Source: Entomortierella parvispora
Taxonomy: Eukaryota; Mortierellomycota; Mortierellomycetes; Mortierellales; Mortierellaceae
Direction: 5' to 3'
NCBI GenBank assembly: GCA_963573315.1
Contig: OY752153.1
Span: forward strand, 248,001-312,000
DNA length: 64,000 nt
Shown here: positions 31,111 to 42,335 of the stretch, one piece after another
Numbering within the stretch: the first letter of the stretch is position 1
Layout of the letters: every line of letters begins with the position of its first letter
Position numbers and translations under genes: made by a program
Notes under the pieces: generated by a model
What the model was told of the DNA's origin: nothing
What the model saw: the letters and a program-made list of their open reading frames with translations, nothing else
Databases searched by the model: none

Positions 31111-33663
31111 CTACCACAGCTCACACTTCTTGGTCGGGTTCATTGGGGCGTTCGCCGGGCAATTAAAGGCAGACGCAAACTGGGCCGAGTTCTGGATCGC
31201 GCCATTGATACGATACCGCGATGGACTATGAGGGTTGGTAAGGATCTGCTGCAGGAATGACTCTGGAGTCTGGTTCGAGCACCAAAGTCTTGCAAAGGAG
31301 ATGAAAAAGATTTGTTCGGGCGTGTACTTTTCAAGTCCGGAGAGTCTCTGGTTCTTTGTTCTTCCCTTGTCCTCCTTGTAGCGAGCCTGCCAAGTGTTGA
31401 AAGCCTGCTTCAGTCCTCCATTGTCCGCAATGTTCTCACTAAGTGTGAGCTGTCCATTGACATGATACTCTTTGCCATCCCCACCATTGATCGTAAAGTT
31501 TCCGTACTGATCGACAAAACACTGAGCCCTTTCATTGAACTCTGCGGTTGTGCTGTTGGTCCACCACTACAAGAGAAAGAAAATGTCGTTTTAGTGATAC
31601 ATGAAGAGAAAAAAACAGCCCCGAGGTCCATTGCGGTGATAGTTCCTCCACTTACATCAACCATTCTTCCTTCAGAATCGAACAAATGTCCGCGGTTATC
31701 AAAACCGTGCTATCAATGAAAAGTTGGGACGTTAATAAACGCTAACAAATCACTGATCAGTCATGAGAAAAAGATGTCCTCTGCTTACTGTGACTTCGTG
31801 GGCCGCAATCATCCCAATGGCTCCATAGTTGACATACTCTGGGTTCCCCACATGGAAGAATGGAGGCTGCAGAATTCCAGCAAGGAAGTAGATTTGGTTG
31901 TTCAATGGGTTGTAAAAGGCATTGACAGTGGGAGGGGTAAATCCCATCATGTCCTTCTTGTTCACTGGCTGGTTCAGCTTGAAAAAGCTCGTCTTTACAG
32001 TCCAAGCCAGCGAGCGAACCTCGTTCCCGTAGAAATCACCCGGATCCACTCGAAGGTCCCCGTAGTACTGTTCCAAAGACTTTGGATCCTTGTCATTGGG
32101 TCTGTCAGCCGAGTAACCGATCAGGGCCACAATGGCCTTCAACTTCTTGAGAGCACCGTCGGCAGTGATGTTGTCGAGCCAGCTGAGATTGGGAAAGACT
32201 TGGCTGTACGTCGCGATAATAGGTTCGATCATGTCGCGGATCTGTTCTCGAGTCTGGTCGGTGAAGGTCTCTTGAACATAGTAGTGACCTGCCATCTCAC
32301 CAATGTTACTATCCACATTCGCCACACATACTTTCCAACGATCTGATAATGCCGTGGCGTTAGACCCCGTCAACGCAGCACTCATATCGAGCACCGGCTG
32401 TTGGTACGCAGAACCCAGGTTGGTGGCGCGCGACAAAATCACGCTCCAAACAAAATAGTTTTGAAGGGACTTTGGGGAAGTTTGCTGGAGAAGGCTCTCG
32501 AGTCTGGTCTGATAGGAAGGCGAGATGACGATGACAGTATCCGGCGCTTTAACACCCTCAGGTAAGGCTCCGTTGAAGAAAGCAGGCCAGTCGACTGAGG
32601 GCGTCGATGATCCAAGCTGGTTGGTAGCAGTGGGGTTGTAAATCTTGGCAGGGTTGATGATGTCGGTGCTGTTGGAGGAAATGCTTGCCAATTGGGTTTC
32701 AAAGTCGACCACAGACTTGGCCATATCAGACCAGGTGTTATTTCCAGTACTATTGCTGTTGGCTGGTGGCTGGCCAAGAATGAGGTTGAACATGTCATGG
32801 ATCGCAGTCTCGTAAGTGGCCATAATGGCTGGAACAGCGTAGTACTCCTTGGCTGGCAGACCCAGTCCGCCTTCCGAAAGCATCAGCGAGTTTTTCAAGG
32901 GATTCCTGAGGTCTGGAGAGGCTGCCAATATGAGAAAGCTTGGGATACCCATGGTGTTCAGATAGCCAAGGGTCTTTGAAAGAGACGTTTTGGTCTGCTC
33001 AGAAGTCTTGTCGCCCTCAGAAGCGGGGAATAGATCGAGTACAGTCTGGATCTCATCCTGGAGCGGCTTGCTGCCAACTTTGTTGATGCGATCTTGATCC
33101 ATGCAACTGGAATACAGCCCCTGGAGCTTGGCCAAATTCCTCTGGTCCACTGGATCGCCCGAAGAGCCCTTGGGGGCCGTAAAATTCTTGACATCGAGGA
33201 ACGAGCGAAGAATGAGTTGGTTCTTCTCATTCACAAGGTAGAAATGATCGAGCGCGGATTGGTCGGGAGGGATCTCGTACTTTGACTCGAATCCTCCACC
33301 TGGGACAAAAAAAAAGAAGAAACGGGGAGAGTCAGCGACATCCGACCATCGGTGGAGTCAACTGCTACTACAATTCTCAATTTCAAACTTACAGGCAAAA
33401 GCGCTAAAGTCCTGGCATGGATCCACCTGTGGGTTCAGCTCGTAGAGGATGTCCTTTGCGGTTTGGGTGCACTGTTGTGTGGTGCAGGTCGCCTGTGTGT
33501 GTAGTAGATGAATGAACAAGTCAGCGGAGGGGCAGTCAATTGTAGTTGTACAATCTCACAATTTTTTTTCTTGTTTGTTTACCTCGTTACCAGGAATTGC
33601 AGCCGAGAGAATGCCTGGGATTGTAGCACTCACAGCCAGGAGACCAAAAAATCTGCGAGCCAT
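31111..33663 (-). CDS. Secreted M13 (neprilysin-like) zinc metallopeptidase (5 exons)
   Basis: Exons 33663–33583, 33492–33393, 33299–31789, 31709–31656 and 31566–31111, 733 aa. Introns begin GTAAAC, GTAAGT, GTAAGC and GTAAGT. Signal peptide MARRFFGLLAVSAT...LSAA without a retained transmembrane anchor, so secreted rather than type II membrane-bound like animal neprilysin. M13 hallmarks are rebuilt by splicing: DPCQDFSAFACGGF near the N-terminus; zinc motif HEVTH (561–565), split exactly between HEVT and H by intron 3; SENIADNGG with the third ligand E626 and catalytic-site D630; and the family C-terminus, ending CELW. It cleaves short peptides on the amino side of hydrophobic residues (family knowledge). 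TATA-like elements lie upstream at 33717 and 33801. A degenerate copy lies at 39481–40112. Confidence 0.93.
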
Positions 33664-33716
33664 GGGAATTGTGACAGCAGGGCACAGAGGTTAAAGGGGT
33701 ATTCGTTGTAAGGCGA

Positions 33717-33807
33717 TTTTTATAAGAGAGAGTTAGAAAGGAAGAAGAATAGAGAGAAAGCTAGAGAGTTGGCCCCTCACCAAGACCGAGGATCTATCTC
33801 TTATATA
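33717..33807 (-). promoter_or_regulatory. TATA-like elements of the M13 peptidase gene
   Basis: On the minus strand TATAAAAA lies at 33717–33724 (about 55 bp before the ATG) and TATATAAG at 33800–33807. Either could position transcription. Confidence 0.5.
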
Positions 33808-34826
33808 TCCTGATACCCGTCGCGGGCTTTTTGGTGACTGTCATCATTACAACAGCCACATGCCGCTCCATCGACTTTTCGCGTTGGAACAAAATCAATG
33901 GGCCAATCCATTCCCAACAACCGAAGTTGTAGGCCATCGCTTCTTCCACGCTATTTTGGATCCAACTACTGCTAGTCTCTATGGAAACACAGCTATGCTC
34001 TCAGGAACGATGCGACCAAGTATGCATGGAAATATTAGCCAGCCCCACATGCAACCATGGGCTGGGGCAAAGTCGACAATACATTGCGGTTTGAGGGCGG
34101 CAGTTCCCTGCGTGTGCTTTGAATGGAACCCAAACCCCTTGGCGCCTTGGGCTCCATTTTTACTATCTCTGGCACCACTCATTGCAGGAGAAACGTCTTT
34201 CAATATCGGCGCCGGTGCCGTCTGTGGATGGCTAGCCTTCAAGATATTTATCGCCACCCATCATAATTCATCGACGCGACCCGAGGATCGCACTGTACTG
34301 TATTTGTACAGACTTTATGAAACATTTTTAACTAATAAAGGTCAAATGGCGGACCATACTCAGCTCGCGGAGAAATAACCTGGGCTCCGCTGTTTGGCTT
34401 AAAGGGGCGAGCTTCTGGGAGACACCAAGGGGTGAAGCTCTGCCATCCACAACAGATAGGGTGCCATCCCATAGACCCGCTAGACTTACCAGCCACGAGG
34501 CGCAACAGCATGTTGTTCAGAGTGTGATTCACATACATCGTTGTTTTCAAAATAATGACTGCGATTCTTCCTGGATAAATAAGTGCACCTACTTCAGGTG
34601 CGTGCATATCACGTGACAGATTCTCTTGAATGGAGAGTGGTGACGCGCCCCCTCCTTCCTTCCATCCGCGACCACTTCATTGTTTACCAAACACTTCACA
34701 ATAATCTCAAGTTAAGACTTCCTGATTACTATCACGTCCGTGTTGAGTATCCTTTTCATTGTTTCTCCTCTCAGTCGTTGTATATACGGGGCTGACTACT
34801 ATTCCTGCTGTCAGTCTGTGATAGTC
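33808..34826. other. Spacer with one uncertain ORF
   Basis: About 1 kb. A plus-strand frame (33860–34378, 172 codons) and an antisense one (33979–34257) are open, but neither contains a motif I recognise, and their composition does not clearly favour coding. No RNA gene seen. Confidence 0.4.
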
Positions 34827-35212
34827 GTGGTTTCATCTCATGCGCGTGAGATGTTGAGGATTGGCATTTGCCTTTCCAGCCTCATCTGACACCACTCAGG
34901 GTCTTGCTATGCTAGAGGCTCTTAGTGGCAGCGTGCTTTGGGATCCTGGAATCCCATTTATGCTCGAGCAGAGCGTTCCTGGGCCGTAAGCTCTAACCAA
35001 CCCTCCGTTACACGTAAAATGGAAGGCTGTGGTTTCAACTCACGCGCGTTAGTTGTTGAGGTCTTTGCTTCAACTGCACTGGCTGTCTCTGTTGGCATTT
35101 TGCCTGTGAGCCTCATCTAACACTGCTCAATGGTCTTGCTATGCTAAAGGCTTTGAGTAGTAGCATGCTTTGTGATCCTGGTATCTCGTTTATGCTCGAG
35201 CAGAGCGTTCCT
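34827..35212 (+). repeat. Two diverged direct repeats (~154 and ~184 bp)
   Basis: Copy 1 at 34827–34980 and copy 2 at 35029–35212 both start GTGGTTTCAnCTCAnGCGCG. Both contain GCCTCATCT(g/a)ACAC and TCTTGCTATGCTA(g/a)AGGC, and end TATGCTCGAGCAGAGCGTTCCT. Copy 2 has about 30 bp inserted. They immediately precede the 11-exon gene. The GGTTTCAACTC string is faintly like an RNA polymerase III B box, but I cannot support a tRNA or SINE call. Confidence 0.75.
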
Positions 35213-35339
35213 GAGTGTTGAGCGTATCTCACTTTCGATAGACATTTTATTGGTGAAAGAATGACTCTATCTCCCTACGCTGTACTCACCTTCATCTCAT
35301 CACTATTTGCAAAATTAGGCGGATCAAACCTATCTCACT

Positions 35340-38300
35340 ATGGAATCCTCGAACAGGTCTGCAACAACAAAAACAAAGCGAGCGATGACTGGATCATGGA
35401 AGAACCATCTAGGAGAGCTACCAGCACTTCCCTATTTCAAGAGCTGCAAGACCATTGCTAGCTTCGACTATATCGATTTTCTCAAATCCACAGAACGTCA
35501 ACGATTGACCAAAGATCAGTGTGAATCTCAGTGGAATGATTCTCTTGACAAGCTCATAATGGGCAAGCATGTCGGCCTTCGAAAAAGAGCCGAGTTTTTG
35601 AAGACACAGTGGACGAACAAGGCCCATGCGGATGATGCGCACGTGTTCTGGTCTAAGGTGAAGCGAAAACGTGGACTCGATAAGGGAACATTGGAGGTTC
35701 AGGCAACTGTTGATACGTATTGGAACAAGCGTATTCAGGATGAGTATTGGCAGGAGATGGACAATGTCTCAGGTTGGTTTAGCAATTCGTACCACGAACA
35801 TGTTTGGTGGCTATGAAGAGTATCGGTCGCGTCGCTTTGCTGACCGAAACGAATGAAACTTAGCAAACTCTAGCGCTGCACAACTTAAAGCACCGCCGAG
35901 GTCACCGTTGTCGGAACATCGCAATGCTCATGCCCCGTCTTCATCTCTGAACTCTCAAGCACTTGGCCAAGACTCTACAGGCATCCTCAGCGCAGGTAAG
36001 CAGACTTTCCCTACGCCGATTTGTTGGACACCCCTGCTTTCCTTTTTCATTGACTTTATTGGCGTCTTTTGTTTATGACGTTCTGGTAGCTGACCGGGGG
36101 CGCCTACATGGCGCACTCAACAATGACAGTTCCAGAGTGTTGAAGACGCCACGAATCCAAGGTGAGGACAGTTTTGACCGCTTTCTGGACAAGGGCTTAT
36201 TAGTGTGTTCTGCCAAACTTTCTTGTATAATAATTCACTTTTTTAAATTCACTTGTTTGTTGCCCACGCCTGTAGTCTGTGCTGATAGGAGTGAGGAGTC
36301 CCCTTGGTTCCATGAGACTGAATACGAGAACGATTATGATGAAGACGACGAAGGTGATGATGGTTTAGCAGATGCCGTTTGTTTCCGTTCTTCTGACAGA
36401 ATGCCTGCACGACATATTTCTCCTGGCCAGACCGCAGTTTCAGTTATGAACTCCGAATCTTTTTCTCGCCCGAATTGGACTGCACCTTCCACGCTACCTG
36501 CGTCCTCCGAGTCCTACTCCAGAACTGGTGTGACATCAACCACCTCAACCAAATATGCCAAGGATCTGTCTGAGCAACCGTCGTCAACCCACAAAATACC
36601 AGCCCCGAAAAGTGGGATATTTCACAAGAACGTTGTGCTGATCGAGAATGCCGTTAACAAGCGGAAGCAACCAACAGAAGATGAAGGCTCAGAGAACAGG
36701 ACAGCGACAGGTAGTGCTTTTTTTACCGAGGGAGGGGGCATCAGGTGATATCGGGAGAAGATGATGACCGATGAGAACTCTAGTTATATAACACTCAGGC
36801 TAAACGCTCTTCAAATTCTTACAGCTGATAGTAGGAATGATATTGCAGTAGGCGGCCGAGCATATCCACAGTACCCCCAAAACAGCGGTAAGCGTTTTAT
36901 AATCCGACTTACTCTCTCCTTCCTGTCATTCTTGTAATTATCAAGACCCTAACACTTCTTTTAAATTTTATATGGGATCGCAACTGCTTTTCAGAATCTC
37001 ACGAACGCAATGATGACTTCAGTCCTGATATCGAATTCAATGATCACAACTCCAACATCCAGCCTTCATCTCCTACAAAGGAACGGAAGGGTAGCAAACT
37101 GGTAAGATGCAAAAACTTAATGATCTTTTCATGGTTTGATCATTCTCATTGATTGCCTTTAAGCAGTTTACTGATGATAGAAGGAAATCACTTCAACGGC
37201 GCTACTCGAGTCTAGGACGAAAATGGACACTGGCATCGGGAGCCGTGGTCGAGGACGTTCTATTTGAAGCGGGCAAACAGATGAAGGACTTTCAGTAAGT
37301 TGTGCCTTTCCTTTTATTTAGAAGACAGTAGACATGGCTGACTTTGTTCTATTCAGCCCTATCCATTCGTTCATGCTCGATATGAGCGATAGGATTACAC
37401 GGGAGTTATTCTCAAAGGACGAGTGGTCTGAAATCTGCAACAATCTGCCGAGTGTCTCTCCATACTCGAAGGAAGCATCGGATTATTTGGATAAATTCGA
37501 CAATGTGGCGACGCTTGAGGACCTCCAGGCTTTGCTCGACTACCGTCCACGACACGTCGAATGTCAGCTGATTCATGAATGCCTCATGAACTGGTACGTG
37601 ATTACACATGTAGTGGCTCGTGCATTAATTTTGTACCTTATGTATCATAACACTTTCCATCACCTTTCTAGGCTTTGTATGTATGAAACAGATGATCCTT
37701 CGCCGTTCAATGTTGCTGGTAGTTTGTCAGAGAACTGGTGGCTGAAATCAGCTTGGGGTGTATGCACCAACCTGGCGAAAGGTGTGCCAGGATGTTTTAT
37801 TATACCGGGGGAAGTGACCGGTCATGATTCATCTGCAAGGAGGAACCATGATAGGGAGTCTACCTGTGGGAACGAAAGAAAACGAATAGGAGTCCGCGCT
37901 GATCTGGTATGGAGAACGATTACGTCGCCAGAGACTGACTGGGCGATTGCCGAGGCTGCAAAGGTTTGGTGTCCACAAAGCAACAAATACATCTCAGAGA
38001 GCAAGTTCAAGTTGCCGCGTCAGCTCCATGATGTGCTGGTTGGCCGAACAATGGAAGTTGGAGGAGCAAGCGAACTACGTGATGTTTTAGTATCAGGGCT
38101 GATTATTGGAGGTAAGATCTTTTTTTTGTTCTCTTTTCACATCTTAAGCACAAACCGTAACAGCCATGCATGCGTTTTAGGACCTTGCCTTCAAAGGGTT
38201 GGTCTTTGTTGGGGAGCAGCCGGTGACAACGTTACAAGGCTGATCAAAATGGAAGCGACCAGGCTGGAAGCCAGGGTCAGTCACATGTCGACGTCGTTAC

Positions 38301-38557
38301 AGGCCGTTCACGAGCTTCTTTGTTTCAGGGTAGGTGAAGCGCAAATAGCGTTGCGAATGATTTGTGGGCTATCTATGTGCCACTGATCTAGCGGTCTTAC
38401 ACAAACATAGACCTCAACAATTCAATTGATATCTCGGTACGAGCAGGCCGCCAAGAGGCATTCCCAACAGAGGAGACGAGACCGCCATAGGAATTTGGCT
38501 AGTGCTTTATTGGAACCAAGGACATCAAGGCCGAACCTCCTTCAGTCTTCCCCGTAA
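35340..38557 (+). CDS. Eleven-exon gene of an unnamed family with a possible PD-(D/E)XK-like core
   Basis: Exons 35340–35772, 35864–35995, 36090–36161, 36276–36710, 36825–36887, 36995–37101, 37167–37294, 37357–37593, 37672–38111, 38181–38329 and 38411–38557 keep one frame for 780 aa. N-terminal third: charged, Trp-containing helices (QCESQWNDSLDKLI, FWSKVKRKRG). Middle: Ser/Asn/acidic disordered linker. C-terminal half looks globular: RRYSSLGRKWTLASGAVVED, HPIHSFMLDMSDRITRELFS, then IGVRADLVWR...DWAIAEAAK (about 608–630), ending in a basic helix. The D-x-V ... E-x-A spacing recalls a PD-(D/E)XK fold with the lysine missing; that is inference only. I recall similar multicopy hypothetical proteins in Mucoromycota, but no assigned function. 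Exons 10–11 are the least certain. Confidence 0.65.
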
Positions 38558-39159
38558 CAAATTTGCAAGATTGAGGATGATATCAACGTTCTGTAATTCC
38601 CGGTGGGAAAAATCGTTGTCGTAAATCATGATTAGGCAGCATGGGAAAAGGAGGGCATGTATGACGATGTCTAATGGCGATAGTTGAAGGCAGCCGTGCA
38701 GTTGAGTGCGGTACTTACGGCGTGTTGATGTACTGACCATGGATTTATCTGCATGGCAGATAGGTCACACCTACATGCTCCCATGCAACTGTGTATTCTT
38801 AGTAATCGTCGTGTTTGAGAGCTCCGATCCAGAAATGATGGGAATGTACATTTTCAAATAAACACCTTCCTTGCGTTTTGGCGAGCAAAACGATCCATTT
38901 CTTTTTCTACACACCTCCAAGGCTGCACTTCCCTGTACCACATGAATGCCGAGTTTAAGAAGACTCTGGACCCCCAGGAGACTCAGTTCACCGCGAACTC
39001 ACTGATATACATCCAAGAAGCCCGAAAGGTCGCTGCGAAGGCTAGGAACTTGTTCCTTCATGCACGCAGGATAACAAAGAACTAAAGCGGCCACATAAAA
39101 CGAGGCAAGGCGTTCCCAGTCGAAGAGGATGAGGGCTAAGAACGAGATTCCAGAGGAGA
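38558..39159. other. Spacer downstream of the 11-exon gene
   Basis: No supported gene. Short frames on both strands lack motifs. Confidence 0.4.
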
Positions 39160-39456
39160 TTGAAAGAGCATTTAATACCATCAAAAGAATACACTTCAGA
39201 CGCGCTCTTGCTCTTTGTTGTTCATCAGAACAGTCGGCCATTCCAGCCCGACGAATTCATCTTGCCAGACCTGGATTCAAAGGGCCTCGTCAAGATCTTG
39301 GAGCCGATGACTCAGCCTATCATTCAGGCCTGTCTGGACAAATTTACAACTCAGGGCGATGTTCTAGGTGAACGCAATGGCAATTCACGACCCATTGCTT
39401 TCGTAGAGGAGGGACACAGCACCGCTACCTGTTCACTAAAGAGAGGCGATCCCTAA
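39160..39456 (+). other. Coding-like fragment of unknown origin
   Basis: A 98-codon plus-strand frame with protein-like composition (FQPDEFILPDLDSKGLVKIL, PIIQACLDKFTTQGDVLGER). It has no convincing start, no domain I can name, and lies next to a pseudogene in a decayed region. Probably a gene fragment. Confidence 0.3.
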
Positions 39457-39480
39457 TGGCCAAATGATGGGGTAGGCGAG

Positions 39481-40112
39481 CTCTCTTGAACACAGCAGTG
39501 GCCTGCCATCTTACCAATGTTGCTATCCACAATCGTCACACACACAAATACCTTCCAATTCTTATACCATCATGGCATTAGAGCCCGTTAACGCAGCACT
39601 CATATCGAGCACCGGCTGTTGGCAAGCAGAAATCAGGATGCTGGCGCGCGACAGAATCACTCCCCAACAAAGTAGTTTTAAAGAGACTTTGGTGAGATTT
39701 GCTGGTGAAGAGTCTTGAGCCTGGTTTGATGGGAAGGCGAGATGACAATGACTGTATCCGGCGCTTTTAAACCCTCAGGGAAGGTTGCGTTGAAGAAAGC
39801 AGATCAGTCAACCGAAGCGTCAATGAGCCAAGCTGGTTGCGCAGTAGGGTTGTAAATTTTGACAGGGTTGATGATGTCGGTACTGTTGGAGGAAAATACT
39901 TGCCAACTGGGTTTCAAAAATTGACGACGACTTTGGTCATATCAAACAACATACCAAATTCCATTACTGTTGCTATTTCCTGGAGCTTGGTCAAGCTCCT
40001 TTGGTCCACTAGATCGCCCAAAGAGCAGTTGGGGGCCCTAAAACTCTTGGCATCGAGAGGAACAAGCGAAGAATGAGTTGGTTCTACTCATTCAAAAGGC
40101 AACTGATAGTTA
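39481..40112 (-). pseudogene. Relic copy of the M13 peptidase gene
   Basis: Nucleotide similarity to the functional gene is obvious: GCAGCACTCATATCGAGCACCGGCTGTTGG is shared almost base for base in long blocks (for example GCAGCACTCATATCGAGCAC at both sites). 39481–39975 corresponds to about 32268–32762 of the functional gene, and 39977–40112 to about 33118–33250. Roughly 350 bp between these are missing. Many small indels and stops destroy the frame, and the N-terminal exons, HEVTH exon and C-terminus are absent. Same strand as the parent, 6.3 kb away, with the 11-exon gene in between. Confidence 0.85.
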
Positions 40113-41032
40113 TTCTAAAATCATCCTCCATATTATATTCTGTAGAGTAGTGCTACAGCAAGGGATGAGAGCTCCAAGAGGACAACAAAAGGCCGGCTGT
40201 TGAAAGGACATCAAAGAGCTCCTTTATTTTTGTTTTATGTCTCCCTTCAATCTTCTTTTTGATGTAGGAAGCCGACGTCGAAGGATAACTGAACTATCCC
40301 TTCAGACTACAGTGTTCTCTCTTTACCAAGCCCGTACGCGATTTTTCTCATTCCCTCCCTTTATCTTTGTCCTCTCTTTCTCCCTCTCCTTACTTTGAAT
40401 GTATGTCTTCTGCCCCCTTTCACTTTTTTTTTTGCACTATTTTTTTTTATGATGTCAAACTCAGTTCACCTCCGTGAGATGTGGTCTTTTTCAGTGCCCT
40501 ACCCTCAGTGAAAGTCGCCTCTCAGATTGTTCGCCGCGTCAATGGTTATTACCAGTGTACCCTGACCCACGTCCTGTAAAAACCAAGCTCTGGTTTTCAT
40601 GCTCGTCGCGTCTGAGTTCTGTTCTCTGTAATCTTCCCATCCAGTGCGTGCATCCCAGCTTTTCTTTCCAACACCCCCTCTTACTTTTTTTTCTCCTCAC
40701 TATCATTCTCAGCTTGGCACCTTCGATTTTAAATCTCTTGCTCTCACTGAAGAAGGTCGACACTCCCCTTTCTTCTTTTCCAGTAGTGTACTCTCTCACA
40801 GACTCCAAGGCTTGGAATACAGGATGAGAGGATGGAGAGACCATAATGGGATGATGCAAGAACGAAAGGACATTATGAGAACAGGACATAATTCAATAAC
40901 AAAGAAGGGGGAAGGTGGAGACTGGGGGGGGGGGGGGTAAAGGAGACAGGGATGTGAAAAAAACTAGAGCTGTGGTGTTTACAGGAGTAGACAAGGGTGC
41001 ACTTGAGTTTACAACCACAGGGCACACATGTA
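40113..41032. other. Pyrimidine-rich spacer
   Basis: C/T-rich tracts, a G13 run near 40925–40938, and low-complexity frames only. No gene supported. Confidence 0.45.
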
Positions 41033-41568
41033 CAGTACCCAAGAAAAAGTCATTGCGGATGAATTTTTTTTGAGCACAAATTCCATGTGAGGTGAATATC
41101 CTTGAACGTCAGTACTAAGAGAACTTCAAAACGTCTGGCTAGAGCCTGGTGTGTTCTCTGGCTGTTATGATCCTCATCTCCTCTCTCTTTGGATCGTGTC
41201 ATTTTTAAATGGGGTTTCAATTCAGAACAAAAAGGTGTTTTAGAGTAGTCGAGGTATACGTGAGGATCGTTTACATCGGCCTGGCACGGAACCTTAAAAT
41301 CTTGGGGGAAAAAAGAAGGAAAAAAAACGAAAAACCCTTATATTTTTTCCAGTTTTTGAATAAGAAAGGTATGTTTTTGAATTGAACCCCCTTTCAAAAT
41401 TACACCTTCACAGAGCCTCAAATGAGGCGGATCACACAATCCAGCGCCAAAGGGAGACTTCAGTCGTTTTTTTGAAGTTCCCTTAGTATTGAAGTTCAAG
41501 GATATTCACCTCACATGGAATTTGTGCTCAAAAAAAATTCATCCGCAATGACTTTTTCTTGGGTACTG
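41033..41568. mobile_element. Tc1/mariner-like MITE (non-autonomous)
   Basis: A 536-bp element with terminal inverted repeats of about 100 bp. The left end starts CAGTACCCAAGAAAAAGTCA at 41033; the right end is its reverse complement, ending at 41568. Both ends are flanked by TA (41031–41032 and 41569–41570), the Tc1/mariner target-site duplication. The first 75 or so TIR bases look identical, then a few mismatches appear (CTTGAACGTCAGTACTAAGA against CTTGAACTTCAATACTAAGG). The interior has an inner inverted repeat (around GGGGTTTCAATTCA) and no transposase ORF. Near-identical TIRs suggest fairly recent activity. Confidence 0.88.
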
Positions 41569-41644
41569 TACAGTACAGGGCTCGGAAGAAATCATCACCG
41601 GTGGTGAGCTTCAATTTTTATGGAAGGCACTGAGTTTAACTTTC

Positions 41645-41835
41645 TGTACCTCCCCTTGAATCTTTTTAGTCTGATTTTCAGTTTTTCCCTTCAATCTTTT
41701 TTTCCGTTTCTCCCCCTCAATTTTTTTTTTATCCCTCTCGTTCAGTCTGCTTTCCGTCCCCTCCTTCAATCTTTTTTTCCGTTTCTCCCCCTCAATTTTT
41801 TTTCCAGTTACTCCCCCCTTAAATCATTTTTTCTA
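41645..41835 (+). repeat. Pyrimidine-rich tandem repeat, ~75-bp period
   Basis: The block CTTCAATCTTTTTTTCCGTT..CTCCCCCTCAA occurs at about 41689 and again at about 41764, with partial copies before and after. Confidence 0.7.
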
Positions 41836-41960
41836 GATCTCTTTATTGGTGTCCTGGGTTCTGTCCCTTGACCATTCCTGTCCTTTGTTCTTTGTTGATT
41901 TCCCTGGCCGTTTTTTTCAGAACTCATTTCTATTTTAGCATACCTCTCCCACTCTTGCTC

Positions 41961-41968
41961 TATATAAA
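41961..41968 (+). promoter_or_regulatory. TATA box
   Basis: TATATAAA on the plus strand, about 100 bp before the decayed Cys-rich ORF and 370 bp before the expansin-like pseudogene. Confidence 0.55.
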
Positions 41969-42064
41969 GGGTCTTCTCTGTCCTTCGTTATATCACCGCT
42001 CTCCCCCGCAACCAAAGTAAGTATCATAAAACTCACCTATGTACCATTCCACCCCGCTTTTAAT

Positions 42065-42292
42065 TTGTCAGTCTCACAACAACTGATCACCTTGCTTCAA
42101 TTACCAGTTGCAGTTGTCACTCTTAGCTTCTACACTGCATTAGGCGACACTTCCAAAAATAACACGACTATCTACAGTAAGCGTCCAAAAATGTGTGAAC
42201 ACTATCCTCTGGATGAACTGGTCACCTCTACCTGTCAAAATAAAAGCAAACCCTTGGAAATGTGCAGAGAATCGTACTGCAATGTCATCTAA
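42065..42292 (+). pseudogene. Possible decayed small secreted protein gene
   Basis: The frame reads a hydrophobic stretch (LITLLQLPVAVVTLSFYTAL) then a short Cys-containing part (MCEHYPLDELVTSTCQNKSK, MCRESYCNV), stopping at 42292. There is no upstream in-frame ATG; the first in-frame one is at 42190, inside the Cys-rich part. A GTAAGTATC donor-like site at 42017 and a TTACCAG acceptor-like site at 42108 exist. Either the start codon is lost or an exon is missed. Confidence 0.35.
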
Positions 42293-42335
42293 TCTGAGCG
42301 AAATTGTCTTGTTCCTATGTCCGCGTATTAAATAG

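Noticed and set aside
33860-34378. 172-codon plus-strand ORF upstream of the M13 gene
   Set aside because: No recognisable domain; the opposite strand is also open over part of it; composition not clearly coding. Left as an uncertain ORF in the spacer note.
34827-35212. tRNA or SINE inside the direct repeats (B-box-like GGTTTCAACTC)
   Set aside because: No matching A box at the right distance and no cloverleaf could be drawn.
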